Shown: positions 11,801 to 23,543 of the stretch, piece by piece
Numbering within the stretch: the stretch's first letter is position 1
Layout: every line of letters starts with the position of its first letter
Source: Carnegiea gigantea
Lineage: Eukaryota; Streptophyta; Magnoliopsida; Caryophyllales; Cactaceae
Direction: 5' to 3'
DNA length: 64,000 bases
Assembly: GCA_029747015.1 (NCBI GenBank)
Contig: JAKOGI010000570.1
Location: 322,501-386,500, forward strand
The notes under the pieces: model-generated
Databases searched by the model: none
What the model saw: the letters and a program-made list of their open reading frames with translations, nothing else
What the model was told of the DNA's origin: nothing
Made by a program: the position numbers and the translations under genes

Positions 11801-13058
11801 ATAATGAAGGTCCCAAGATCCAAAGGAGTGGGCATGGAAGAGGACATTTTCCTATACATTTTCTTGGAAGTTGAGGATCCTACCTCTTATCAAGAGGTAA
11901 TTGATTCACCATATCACAAAGAGCGGATGGATGCCATAAGAGATGAGATGGACTCAATGGCAAGAACAAGGTTTGAGACCTCGTTGATCTCCATCCTGAT
12001 GTAAGTCTATTGGAAACAAATGAGTTTTCAAGATAAAATATCTGGTAGATGGTTTAATCAATAAGTTTAGGCCTGGCTTCTCCTAGCCCTGGTTGCCCAT
12101 TTGGACTTTGAGTTATTCGAAATGGACGTAAAGATTGCTTTCCTCAATAGTAATCTTGAGGAAGAGATTTACATGGATCAACCCATTGGTTTTGTATCAA
12201 AGGGACAAAAGGACAGAGTGTGGCATTTTAAAAGGTCCATATATGATTTTAAGTAATCTTCCAAATCTTAGTACTTTAGATTCCATAAAGCCATAACTTA
12301 GTTTGGCTTATCTATGGTTTCAGAAGACCATTGTGTATATATGTCAAAAGATCAACATGGGGGATTATGTTTCTTATCCTGTACGTTGATGACATACTAT
12401 TAGCTAGGGACAACCTGGAGTTGATCGAAGCTACTAAAAAGTAGATGTCCTATGTTTTTGAGATGAAGGATATAGGTGAATCTAGGTATATCCTAGGAGT
12501 GAAAATAATCCAAAACCGTCCCAAGACGTGTACATTTAAAAGGTCTTGGAATGATTTTAGATGTACAATTCTAAACCAGTAGATACTCCGCTTGAGTAGG
12601 GTCTAACCTTGAGTATTGATAAGTGCCATAAAACAGATGATGAAATGGAGAAAATGAACAATGTCCCTAACGTTAGTGTCATGGGAAGCTTAATATATGT
12701 CATGTTATGCACACGGCCTGACATTTGCTTTGCGGTTGGTTTGATATGATGTTATCAAAGTAACCTAGGACTTGTTAATTGGAAAGCCGTCAAGAGAGTC
12801 AAGTGCTACCTTTGTGGTGTAGCTGACTTAGTCTTTTGCTATCAAGAAGAAGACCTTAAGTTGAGAGGATACTCAAATGTCAATTGGGGTGGTGACTCAG
12901 ATGAGTCTAGGTCAACCTCAGAACATACCTGCACCCTAGGTGGGAGAGCGATGTCATGGAGAGAAAAAGTATTACCATTAGGTATATGCACCCTAACAAA
13001 ATGATTGTGTTCCCTTGACTAAACCTATTCCTAGTGATGCGTTCAAAGCTCATTTATT
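11801..13058 (+). pseudogene. Copia B reverse transcriptase and RNase H remnant
   Basis: The RVT_2 start is clear at 11880-11970 (PTSYQEVIDSPYHKERMDAI, RDEMDSM). The FEMDVKIAFLNSNLEEEIYM block is at about 12118-12177, FKRSIYDFK at 12230, and the catalytic region at 12370-12400 reads LYVDD with a frameshift. MSYVFEMKDIGESRYILGVK follows at 12447-12510, and RNase H pieces run to VPLTKPIPSDAFKAHLL at 13011-13060, where the element stops. Several stops and shifts break it. The same blocks occur inverted at 23850-24786. Confidence 0.8.
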
Positions 13059-15090
13059 GTGTAACAACCCGAACCTAAAATTCTTATTAATTACTTCAAA
13101 TTACCCTAATCACAAATTAAATTAAGTTGGGCGCCGCATTTCAATTACACATTTCAATTTATCATTTTATGTGTGTATATATATATTTATGCATCGCAGG
13201 TTGAAATGATAACGTAGCCTCGACATAAACCTTGTAATGCTCCTTAAATAATTCCTTCAAGTTCTAATTAATATGTGAATGCCCACATAGTAATAAATAA
13301 ATAAAGAAATAAATTAATTAAATAAAAGAGCCTAATAATAATAAGAATAAATGAACAAATATAGCAATAACAATAAAAGGAAATGAGAATGCCTTCTCCC
13401 AAAATTATATCCGAAGGATGTAAAATTTAAATCAATTAATTAGCTAAAATTAATACTTCAATTATACATGTATATAATGGGATCTAAAAATATATATATG
13501 TATATAATGTGAGAATAAAAATAAACCAATAAAATAAAATAAAAGGGGTTGCATAAATATAAAAAAAATCTAGAAAAGGGATTGTGTGTCAAGTAATAAA
13601 AGGGGGATAAAAATAAAAAAAGGAAAAAGAATAATTAAAATTCAATGCATAAATTAACTAAACTAATAAACAAAACAAAAGAAAAACAAATAAAAATAGA
13701 AACAAAAAAAGGAAAAGAAACCCAAAGCCCCAACCTGCCCAGAACCCGTTTTCCCCTTCCCCTGTCTTGCTGCTGTTCAACCCCCTCCCTTGCCGCACGC
13801 CGGCCGCCCTTTGCCACCGTAAACTGCCGCCCACCGTTGCCAGGGAGCTGCCGCCCTCCAACCGGCCTGTTTCACTATCCTTTTTGTGTGTGTTTGAGTG
13901 GGTTGAGAGGTGAGAACCCTAACTCCCACTTGATTCAATTTTGATCTTTTATGCCAGAATTTTGATAGTAAATGGTGTAAATGTCATTAGTGAGTATTTA
14001 TTTGTAAGTTTCTTGAATTATTTTGGATGGTTGAATTGAGTTGCAAATTGAGGAAGGTGATGAGTGAGGGTTGAATGTGATGCTTGAATCTTAGTTTGAT
14101 TATGATGATTGATGATATTTAGATCAGTTTCATGAAAGAATTGAAGGTAATTTGTGGATTATATATGTGGGATATGTTGTTATGTTTCAAATAGTGGGTT
14201 GGTGATTAGGATGGAGACTAAGTTTGTTATGCAATTTAATAAAGTTTAAGGAGATGTTAATGCCTAATTTACTGAAATTAGAAGACAAAAATGCATTGGA
14301 TAAGTGAGTTGTGATCATGAGATGGAAGGATTAGGGTTAGGGTTTGAATAATATTTAAGACAATCTTATTGATTCATTAAGGTTTAATGAGCTAATTGGT
14401 GTTAAAATGAGAAATATATCTATGTATATACGAGGTTAATAAATGTTATGTTTTGACCACAACTACATAATTAAGGGCAATGACTTAAATAAAGATACAA
14501 GGTTGATTTTGGGTTATTTGGTGGGTTGAGCAAAATATAATGGATGTTTGAATGAAAATAATGAGAATTAGGTGATTAAAGTTTAGATGTGTATGTTATC
14601 ATAGATTGGAGAGTGAGGTTAAGGTTGAGGTTTTAATGAGAAGTTAATCCTATTTAGGTTGCATTACTTGTGCTAGATTAGTATTAACTAATATTTGAAT
14701 GAGGTTAATGGGTTATACATGTGTTAGAAAGGTATGTGTGGTCTTGGATATAGTGATTAATGTTCTTGGATAATGTTTATCTTAATATGTTTATTTTCAA
14801 CTATGTAGTTTCATTAGTGTCTAAATAAGAAGTTCATGCTAACTAGATGGGAATGCATGTATATGAGGTGAGTGAGAACATATGTTATAAATTAGTTATC
14901 AAGTGTAAATAGAGGGAGAGAAGGGAATAAGTAGTTGTAAGTTGAAATAGCTAACGTAATATGTCCTTGTGGGTAAAAAAACAACATTTTCATTCAAGCT
15001 GCCTTGGCCATCAGTTTGTTCTAACTACACATATTCCTTTTTTTTATGTTCTAGATCCGATCATCATTTCACTTGCTCAACATTTATAAA
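13059..15090 (+). mobile_element. Probable gypsy-type LTR fragment interrupting copia B
   Basis: It begins TGTAACAACCCGAACCTAAA exactly where copia B RNase H ends. That start resembles the LARD-like LTR start (TGTAATAGCCCGACCC, 40275). Like that LTR it has an A/T-rich first third, a C-rich patch (13725-13865) and then a long G/T-rich tail. No PBS, polypurine tract or coding domain was found, and the right end is set only by the next element. An alternative is an unrelated AT-rich spacer with a chance LTR-like start. Confidence 0.5.
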
Positions 15091-15836
15091 TGTTGGAAAA
15101 ATAAATGATTGACCTTAATGCAGAATAGGTTGTCATAATTGTCATACGTAGTCTATTAGAGTCACCTCGGATGTTACGTCCTAAACCTGAGTCCTACTAG
15201 ACTGCTGGGAGGCCGTGAGAGAGAAAGGGAGGAGATTTAGAGCTCTTTATATTTTTTTGTATCATTAATCGACCCCCTTAGACCTCTTTATATCGGTTGG
15301 GGCGATTAGGGTTTTCGTCACTGAGCGGCTTGGTGGCCATCAGCCCTAATTATATTAGGGTCGATCATCAGCTCTCACTCGGCTATGCAAGCCGCAAATC
15401 ATATACTTCCCACGAATCACAAATCTTCATGCTTCATATCAGGAATATGGCGTGCGATCAAAAAGTAACCAATAGTGTTATATTAACTTACAATCTAACT
15501 AATATATATAACACTTTCAAGAAATAAAATACCCCAAATCATCCTAAAGATCACCGGCGGAATTTCTAATCCTTTTATGCCATATGATATATCATTCAAA
15601 TATATACTCAATATAATCACCCAGGCTGATATGATGAAAATGGACAGTGTTTCTTAAACACTCATGATATTTTATTTTAACTTAACTGCTTTTCTAACGT
15701 ATTCTCATTGGACCGCATATATTGTGGCGCTTGAGAAACACATTAAGATAGCATCATCAAGTTTCAAAGTTTCGACTGTATATCATAGCTTTAAGTTGAA
15801 GGGTCATCGTTCATAACGTCACATATGATAAAAGAT
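15091..15836 (-). repeat. LTR of the minus-strand copia-B-like element (3' section)
   Basis: The - strand sequence shares with the copia B LTR the phrases ggtgactctaatag (ggtgactctagtag at 7333) and tctgcattaagg...tttttccaaca at its end. A minus-strand TATA-like stretch (gatataaagagg, complement of 15285-15296) lies upstream of a pyrimidine-rich run. The remaining LTR start is probably 17316-17391, beyond the nested insertion. Confidence 0.55.
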
Positions 15837-17315
15837 TGTTAGGGAAAAAACACAAATAGAGTTTTAATATTTATAAACCCCAACTGCAAGGTGTATCATT
15901 GAGTACTTGGGGTGTCGTCCGCAAGGAGTTGTGTTTTCAACTACCAGAACTAACTAAAGCGTCTCGAGTTAGGCAAAATCAAATGGGGTAGAGGATAAAC
16001 TAAACTACGCTAACAAACATAGAAAAAAGCGACTTGGAGTTATGATTTGATCAATGGATGAACCAACTAATTGAGGAGAGTTCTAACCTATCCAAACTAC
16101 ATTATGAACTAGAGATGGTCGGTTGCACCATCGAAGACCACCCAAGTCCTCTCTCAAGGGTCATGAGCTAGCCTAATTAGTCTAACCACCTATTTTCATG
16201 GGGTTAGTCCAATTAGACCACAAAATTAGCAACCCCCGGACCTAACTCGAATTAGATACTATTTTTATGTCCTAAACTCGACTATTCCCTCCCCCACACT
16301 AGCTAATTAATCTCACCTCTCAGCATAAGTCAATCGCCCAAAAATATGGATGAAAATTCTTTCGAGCATTTCATCGAACACTTGGCAGGTGTGAGAGAAA
16401 ACTCTATGTTCTAGGCATAGATTGGGTATAGTTAGGCCTAATACAAGACTAGTTAGCCATTAAGAGGCTAATCACAATTCAAGCCAACACAATGTACCAA
16501 CTAAACATCACAAATACATAAAAACCTAAACTAACAAACAAGAACATGAACATGAACAAGAGAACAAAGAGAATGAAATAAATCAAATCTAAACAACTAA
16601 ACAAACATGAATTAACCATGAAAACTAAACATTGGAACTAAACAAAACAAATACAAGAAATAAACTAACAAAATCAAAACAAGAACAAGATATGAAATAG
16701 AGAGAGAAAAGGAAAGAAAACTTAGTCTTGAATTGATAGAAAGAACTTGAAATCTAAAGGTTGAATCCAAGATCACAATATTTAATCCTAAACTAATCCT
16801 CCTATTGAGGTTTTATTTGCTAAAACCTAACCTAAACTACCCTAGAAATCACCGAAGAGAAGTCCCAAGCGAACCCCCGTGTAACCCCCTAGAAAATTGG
16901 CCGAAAAGGCCTTTTTATCACAGAAGCAGGCCCCAGCGGCCGGCTGTGCCAAGACGCACGGCCGGCCGTGCGCCACCATGCACGGTCAGACACACGGCCG
17001 TACGTGGCTTCGGCCAATGGTGCACGGTCGTGCCTTCCTGTAGGTTGGTCTTGCACTGTTCTTCTCTGCTTCCTTTTACTCCCGGGGCTTGTCAGACCTC
17101 TATTCCACCTCAAAATGCATCCCAAATGCCTCATTCCTTATTGAAATTGGTGACTTTCTCGTCTCTTTGGCAAAACTCCAAGACAAACCAACCAAATAAG
17201 TGCATTATGAGCCAAAAGGGGCAAATTTGACCATTTCTCCTTAAGATTCGACATGAAAACCATGAGAAAAGTGGGTCAAATAAGGGGTAAAATGAAGTTA
17301 AATATCGGTGCAATA
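15837..17315 (-). mobile_element. Solo-LTR-like insertion, inverted relative of 2625-4117
   Basis: On the - strand it ends ...tttttccctaaca at 15837. It shares several hundred bases with the + strand insertion at 2625-4117, including the blocks around 16090-16420. The flanks look like target duplications: gataaaagat ends at 15836 and ataaagataagg starts near 17315. The - strand has a TATA-like gataaaaagg (complement of 16911-16920) and, upstream of it, a GC-rich patch (16925-17040) with repeated cacggccgtgc-type motifs. The short open frames at 16805-17230 and 16889-17134 lie in this patch and are not convincing genes. The right edge is uncertain (17315 or 17391). Confidence 0.6.
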
Positions 17316-18479
17316 AAGATAAGGAAGTTAATTGTCGCTCCATGCATAGGTCGTCTTTCAAGCACGCACAGTATGAAATGTGTGACATGACAGAGCTCCC
17401 ACTTAGCTGGGCTCGTCACTTAATATGTCATGCGAATTGCCAGTCTAGATTTTCAGCTAAAAATCTAACATGAGCCTCTCACTACAAAAAAGGGGACTTA
17501 TTGCAATAGAAACATAGCAACAAATAATATTTTCTGTTGGTAAAAGTTTTCACCATCAGATTGATTTTTTTATTGGTAAAATGGCTATGAGTTTTGGCAC
17601 CAAAGGAACACAAATAAATTACAACAGAAGAAATGCATCTGATGGTATTGATAATACATTACCAACAATATTTACTATGACCAAATAGTCTGTTGGTATT
17701 GTTACAGTTATACCAACAAATTTTGAAAGTTAAAAAGCTAAGTTGGTATTGTTCATTAAAAGATTAAATCAATATATATAAAAAAATTATGCCTAATTTT
17801 ATTTTTCTTAAAATTAGGAGTGCCAAACTAAAATTAAGTTATTATGATCAAGATTAAGTTACTTGTTGGTATTACAATTTTCAATTTTGGAGGAAGAATA
17901 GGTCATAATATTTCCAACATATGAAAAATGGTGCATTAGTATTATTATCATGTTACCAACTGTTCGTGTCTAAAATACGCTATTTTTGAGATACTTTTAC
18001 ACCTGTTTTATGCTCGTTATAATCGTATTTTTAAGGTTTTTATTTGATTTGATTTTATTTTGTAGGTTTTGAATAAATGAGGAAAAATGCAAGAAAATGC
18101 GGGAAAAAGATGAGAAAATACTAGAAAATGAAAATTGGACCGAATGGACTCGAACTCAACCCAAAAGCTCTTTTGTTGTTTGGCCCAATTGAAATAAAAA
18201 CAAAAATAATAAACCGGTCCAACAAAAAAATAGAAAAACCAGTTCAGCTCTTCTTCCCCCCCCCCCAAGCGTGCCTGGCACGTGATCAGCCCCTCCCCTT
18301 TTAACTTTCTCTCTCCTCTCGATTACCCCATCCTAGAACCTGAAATCCTAGAACCCCGACCCCTGCTGCATCCTCATCTCCATCTCTCGATCCCTTGCAT
18401 CTCTTTCTTCCTCATCTCCTCTCTCTCTCTAACTCGAACCACCATCCCCTCATTCACGCAGCAACTACATCAACACTAG

Positions 18480-18600
18480 CATCAACACCACCTTTGCTGT
18501 CCCCATCTTCACCATCCACAATACGCAAGAAAATGGAAGGGGCGAGATCGAAGCAGCGCTCGGGTATAAAATGAAGGAAGCGGCCATTGAAGGAGGTAGC
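18480..18600 (+). other. Possible 5' exon of the CACTA-borne transcript
   Basis: Just downstream of a CT-rich tract (18270-18480) the sequence holds a short ORF starting at atggaaggggcg (18532) that stops after about 13 codons. A donor-like gaaggag|gtagct follows near 18592. An acceptor-like ttttgttttag lies at 19772-19782, before the next ATG. This would make 18593-19782 an intron in a 5' UTR. Inference only. Confidence 0.3.
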
Positions 18601-19785
18601 TAGGGAGTTTTAGGGTTTAATTAGGTTTTAGTTTAACTTTTTTTTAAGATTTAATCTTAGGTTGTTCGTTTTAATTTTCAATATTAGCGATTTAGGGTTT
18701 GATCTGTTTCGAGTTGTGATTCGAATTTGTAGCTTGTAATTTAAGGCTGAATTTTGAGTTTAATTTCGTTTATGATTTTAAGGTTAATTTTAGGTTTAAT
18801 TTTAAGTTCAATTTCGGGTTTCAGGAACTTAGGGTTGTTCTCGATTGGATTTCGGTTTGCTTAGCTTCGAATTTTATGTAATAATGCTATAATTTTTGAG
18901 TTTTCCAGTAGTAATTCACGATTTTGGTGTGATTTTGCAAATCTTGGATGTTGGTTTTGTTGAATTTAGGTCACAACTCCCGCTCCCCTAAATCTGCCCT
19001 GTTCGTCTTGTTTCTCTGTTTGTTAATTCGAAACTGATGCTGGTGAATCTACCATTGTGAGCAAGCTTTGGAAGCTCGTGTATGGTTGTTTTCGGTTAGA
19101 GTGTTGAAGTCCCTTCCTCTGTTCTGGTATTGCATCGTTGCTTTGCTCCTCTGTTTTAGTTCTCAACTTCATCCCGATAGCTTAGTTTCCTTTTATTGAT
19201 TTAAGCAGTTTGATTTGATTCTAATTTCAGTGATTGAGTTGGATTAGTTGATTTCAGTAGTTTAGTTGATTTAGTCGATTTTAGTAGCTTGGATGATTTA
19301 ATTGATTTTTATTGGTTATGCTTTCAGATTGTATTCGGCTCTCTGGTGCTTTGAGTTTATGTATTTAGCTGAATTGCTGCTCTGTTTTCTGGAGTTTGAT
19401 GCTTGTAATGGCTGAAATCTGAGATCCCCTCACCCTCTTCTTCTTGTTTCATATTCGAATGGCTGCGCTATTTTCTGTTCTTCACTATCTGTTAAATCAT
19501 GGTTGCTCATTTGTTCACAGTTGGATATTAGATGTCTAGATGTTTACTGGTTCGCTTTGATTGGTTGATTTCAATGTTCATGGTTTACTCTTCTACTCTT
19601 TCTCCCTTCCTCGGTTGGTTTAGTTGTTTAGACTACTTGATTGCTCCAATCTAGGTTGTTCTTGATTCTAGGTTTAGGTTTAAGTTAGGATTGTTTAAAC
19701 AGTAGTAGCTTGAGTTTAGGTATTGGTACGAATAATTAGTGAGCATCCATACTTAGATCCGTACTAAATTTTTTTGTTTTAGATT

Positions 19786-20765
19786 ATGTCTTCCACAGGA
19801 AAATTGCCAGGTAAGAAGAGGATGGTTACAAGAGATCAACTTGCGGTACGTCCTAAATTATTCATAGTTTTATAGTTATCTGAAAGTAATAACAACCTTT
19901 TATTTATGTTACTTATGCTTTATATTAATGAAACATATGTTGACGTCTGGAAAAAATCATGCATATTTTAATTATGTTTATTTCTTCCTATACTCTTAGT
20001 AATAACAATCTTTATCATTTGTATATGTCCTCTTCTTGCCATATAATAAGCCTATTTCTTGATTGTTTAATCTTTGGTATACTTCGGAAGAGTGGCCTGT
20101 AGAGTTGTGGACTCCGGCGTGTCGTCGTTGAGCTTATTTCTATGTTCTTTTATACTTCTACTCAATGCAGGGAATTAATATAAGCCTTTATGCCTGGAAA
20201 ATGGTCAGTTTTTAGGAGAAACTTTGTCTGTTTTGCTGCAGAATTTAAATAGGAATTTAATAAATTATTGATATTTCTAACTCTAAGGGTTGGGGGTCTC
20301 ACAGATAGTATCAGAGTAAGGTTCTGCGACCATAGGTCACGACCTTAGTCTTGCACTTCATATAGTTTTCTAGGAATGCATTTTTGATGACATGCTATTG
20401 CGTGCAAATGTAGTTTTGGTATGAACATCGATCGTCTTAACATGCTAAAATTAACTTCATTTTTGTGGATCTGCCTTCTTTGTCTTCGAGCGGGCTGCCA
20501 TGATGAACTCATTCTAGTTCTCTTTGCTATGATAAATTTGACATCATGTTATTAAGGGAGAATGTCATTACATGACTATAAATATTCTCCATCACCTCTT
20601 CTTAAGATTTATGCTTTTGTGGTTGTTCAATAGGGAATAATGGAGGATGTTCTTTCTTCATTTGAGAAAGATGAGGATATTAATGATGACAATGAAAAAG
20701 ATCGTGCATTTGAAGGAGAAAATGCCGAAGAGGTTGATGATCAAGAACCAAATGATGAGTCATAG
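19786..20765 (+). CDS. Two-exon small acidic ORF inside the CACTA element, function unknown
   Basis: Exon 1 runs from the ATG at 19786 to 19845 (20 codons, starting MSSTGKLPGKKRMVTRDQLA, basic), followed by a GT donor. Exon 2 runs 20634-20765, preceded by a ttcaatag acceptor, and keeps the same frame. It encodes 43 residues (GIMEDVLSSFEKDEDIND to NDES, strongly acidic) and a stop. The predicted protein is 63 residues: a basic N-terminus joined to an Asp/Glu-rich tail, with no membrane segment or known motif. The 788-bp intron is AT-rich and longer than either exon. It could be the remnant of an element-encoded DNA-binding protein, a captured host gene end, or noncoding. I do not recognise it. 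Confidence 0.35.
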
Positions 20766-21540
20766 TTTGAGTTCTCTTATGTGGTTAACTTTTGTCTTGA
20801 CTTATCTTTTAGGTAGACCAAGTAATGTTTTTGAGTTTGCACTTATAGTTTGGACTTTAATTTCAATGAAGCAATTGTTAGAGTTATGTACTTATTTCTT
20901 ATGAAGTTTTAGTGAATGCATAGCACTTTTGAAAACTTTTAAATAACACTGTGCTTTTGTTTGGGTTGATTCTTCTATTGTCGATAACTATTGTACTACA
21001 GGTTTGATTTTGTATAGATGTATTCGTTGAAAAAAATAGTTCCCACTTGAACGAATGAACTATTAGCTGTAGATGTTTCAAATCATGAGGTGTGTGAAAG
21101 AACAGAATTACCACCAAATTGCAGTTTGATGGAAATTCTTTTTTGGCGGTATACAGTAGTACCAACAAATCTTGTTGTTGGAGAATATTAAAAAGGTAGG
21201 AAAAAGAAAGAATTACCAACAGATACAGTACATTGGTAACTAATTTATGTCGCCAGTTGATTTAGCACCAATAGAAGTATCTGATGGCAACACTTGTCAT
21301 CACCAACATATTATGTCTCTATTGATAACACGATGACCTTCACCAATAGATTTAGTCTGTTGGTATTGCGGAGCAATTGCGACAGATTGCAATATCTGTT
21401 GGTAAAACTAATACCATCCCCCCTTTCTACCAACAGTCTAGCAACAGACCAATATCTGTTGGTATAAGGTTTTACTAACAGCAAATGTACTTATTGCAAT
21501 AGAAGTATCCATGTTGGTAAAAATCACTTTTTTTGTAGTG

Positions 21541-21675
21541 TTTAGATCAATATACTAAATGTTAATCTTGACACTCAAGACTCATCTTTTAAGACTTCAC
21601 TATGAAATCATATTTCATTTTCAACTCTCTCGAGTCTCATCTTAGACTTACTAAGGCAAATGTTTTCATTTCATT
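21541..21675 (-). other. 3' untranslated segment of the copia-B-like element between two transposons
   Basis: This 135-bp piece lies between the CACTA right end and the hAT left end. It most simply belongs to the host copia element into which both jumped. No coding sequence is visible. Confidence 0.4.
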
Positions 21676-23535
21676 CAAAGTTATCATAATCGGACCGGAC
21701 CAGCAGGTTCGACAGTTCAGTACGAACTAGATCATAGTCTTGTCCAACTATTCATATTAAACTGCTGTATTAACGGACCAGTCAAGAACAAGTCAAAGAT
21801 CGATTGGATCACACAGTTATGCCGATTAAAACGGGTGCCCAAACCGGTGATCACCTGCTTTTTTTTCTGAGTTGATAACATTCACAAAAAAATGACATTT
21901 ACCAAGCGTGAACAAGCATATTCGAACAACACACCTCCGCCTCCAATTGATTCAGTGTGCTATTCACCCACTTCAACCACCGAACCAATCACACATTTGT
22001 GGTACTAATCCACTTCATATCTTTATTATACAATAAAGGTTCCTCCATTGCCTTTGACTTAGTAGATTTGTTGGGCTACTTTTCCTTTTTATTTTTTAAA
22101 TTTCTCTATTGTGACACTTTATATAATGAATTGATAACATATTATCAACCCAAAATAAATTGTGGTGCATTTTCTTATTAACTTATTTTCTAAAATAAAT
22201 AATAATATTTTTTAAGTTGTAGATAGATATTAAAAAAAACTTAAGAATATGTAGAATACTTATTCTTAAACAATTTACCTTTATTGAAGTCAGCCTTATG
22301 TTTCAATGGTTTTTGCAATCTTGTAAAATACTTATTCTTAAACAATTTACGTTGTTATATATATACACATTTGTAGGTTGCTGGATTATAGGACAAATTA
22401 GAGAAGGTTTAAAAAACAATTTCCGTCAACATTTTCATTAGGCCATGATGTTAGTATTGACACAAAACCAATTGTTAATTTTTTCTTGGCATTGAAAGTA
22501 GTTTTTGTCGATAGTACGATTTTTTGGTTGAAAATTTAGAACTGATGTACTTTTCAGAGACTACTATTATGATGAATGTGTCAACTTTGGATTTATGATT
22601 TGTAAGCAAAGCACAATTTGGATCTATTTAGGTTTATGTTACATAGCGTAAAATATATGGTTGTGTTGTTTGCAAAGAATGCTTTGCTGTTAGAATAAGT
22701 TCAGCGACAGCAAAAAGACAGTGGAACAGGCAAAAGATTGTTGCGAAAAGTTAACAATATCAATTGCAACGACACAATTGTCACCAAAAATACAGGCTTT
22801 TGCAACAAAAAGATGGTGGTTGCTAATGATTTAAACTACATTCTACAATGACAAAATTGTTGCCACAATTATGAGCTTCTGCAACGACATGGTGGTTGCT
22901 AATGAATTAAAGTACATTTTGCAACGGCAAAATTGTTGCCAAAGTTATGAGCTTCTGCAATGACCTAATAGTTGCTATAAAGTACATTTTGCAATGACAA
23001 AATTGTTGCCAAAATTATACGCTTCTACAACAACAGAGTAGTTGCTAATGATTTATAGTATAGGTCGCAATGACATATATGGTTACGAAAAATACCAACA
23101 ATTTTTACAAACATTTTCTCATTTCGGCAACGACATATTTAAGGTGACGACAAAGGTCGTTGCAATAAGAGGAGCTATCGCAACTATGATAATCGTTACT
23201 TTTGTCTTTTGCTACGCCCTGACTGGCAACGACCCTGCGACGACATCTGTTATTGGCAAAACTATTATTTGGAATGACATTGTATTTATAGCAACGACAA
23301 TTATTGTTTCAAAAAACATATTTTCTTGTTATTTAAAAACTTACTAAATTTTCACAGTTATTGCTTTTTATTTATTGGTCTAAAAGCTAATAATTCAATA
23401 ATTTAGTATACAAATATTTATGAATAGTTGTTAATTTAAATAATTCTAAAGTCCGGTCTAATCCGGTCTGGCCGATCCTACCACTGACCTACTAGCTTCA
23501 TCGGTTGACTCTCCGGTCCAATTCTGGCAACCTTG
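21676..23535 (+). mobile_element. hAT-like non-autonomous element, 1.86 kb
   Basis: The left end reads CAAAGTTATCATAATCGGAC and the right end, on the complement, CAAGGTTGCCAGAATTGGAC. These are imperfect inverted repeats that continue into a shared ACCGGA motif. The flanking 8-mers are atttcatt (21668-21675) and attttatt (23536-23543), matching at 7 of 8 positions. An 8-bp duplication with CA(A/G)RG-type ends fits the hAT superfamily. No transposase is seen. The interior holds a diverged tandem array (22755-23057) and several short AT-rich open frames without domains. Confidence 0.72.
22755..23057. repeat. About four copies of a 70-77-bp tandem repeat inside the hAT-like element
   Basis: Each unit follows the plan ttgcaacgacaaaattgttg, then cc..aattatgagcttctgcaa, then gtggttgctaatg. 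The core gcaacgac/gttgcc motifs recur with inverted partners and continue more loosely to about 23300. Such motifs are commonly seen near CACTA ends, so this may be an older CACTA piece captured by the hAT-like element. Confidence 0.65.
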
Positions 23536-23543
23536 ATTTTATT

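Larger units (their letters stand above)
7079..13058 (+). mobile_element. Copia B: decayed Ty1/copia retrotransposon lacking its 3' LTR
   Basis: A 361-bp LTR with matching ends (TGTTG...CAACA), a 13-base tRNA-Met-type primer-binding site, a 2.6-kb leader, and then gag, protease, integrase, reverse transcriptase and RNase H remnants occur in copia order. RNase H breaks off at about 13058, where a gypsy-like LTR start (tgtaacaacccgaacc) begins. No 3' LTR was found. A related fragment lies on the - strand at 15091-24786. Confidence 0.85.
17480..21540 (+). mobile_element. CACTA (En/Spm) element, 4.06 kb, non-autonomous
   Basis: Ends are CACTACAAAAAAGGGGACTT at 17480 and the complement of CACTACAAAAAAAGTG at 21540, the hallmark CACTA terminal repeats (about 12 matched bases). 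Flanking triplets are tct (17477-17479) and ttt (21541-21543), a 2-of-3 match to the expected 3-bp duplication. Subterminal regions (17500-17780, 21190-21530) are packed with variants of ctgttggta and its complement taccaacag, as is typical for transposase binding. acttattgcaatagaa occurs near both ends in the same orientation. No transposase domain was seen. It carries one small spliced ORF. Confidence 0.88.

Noticed and set aside
13635..13944. Overlapping frames on both strands near a C-rich tract
   Set aside because: Low-complexity translation in an LTR-like segment; no domain.
16805..17230. 141-codon frame with Pro/Arg-rich sequence
   Set aside because: Lies in the GC-rich patch of a solo-LTR-like element; the sister copy at 2625-4117 does not keep it.
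22680..23300. Regular repeats considered as a CRISPR-like array
   Set aside because: Units are diverged, contiguous and lack unique spacers of constant size; a transposon tandem repeat in plant DNA.
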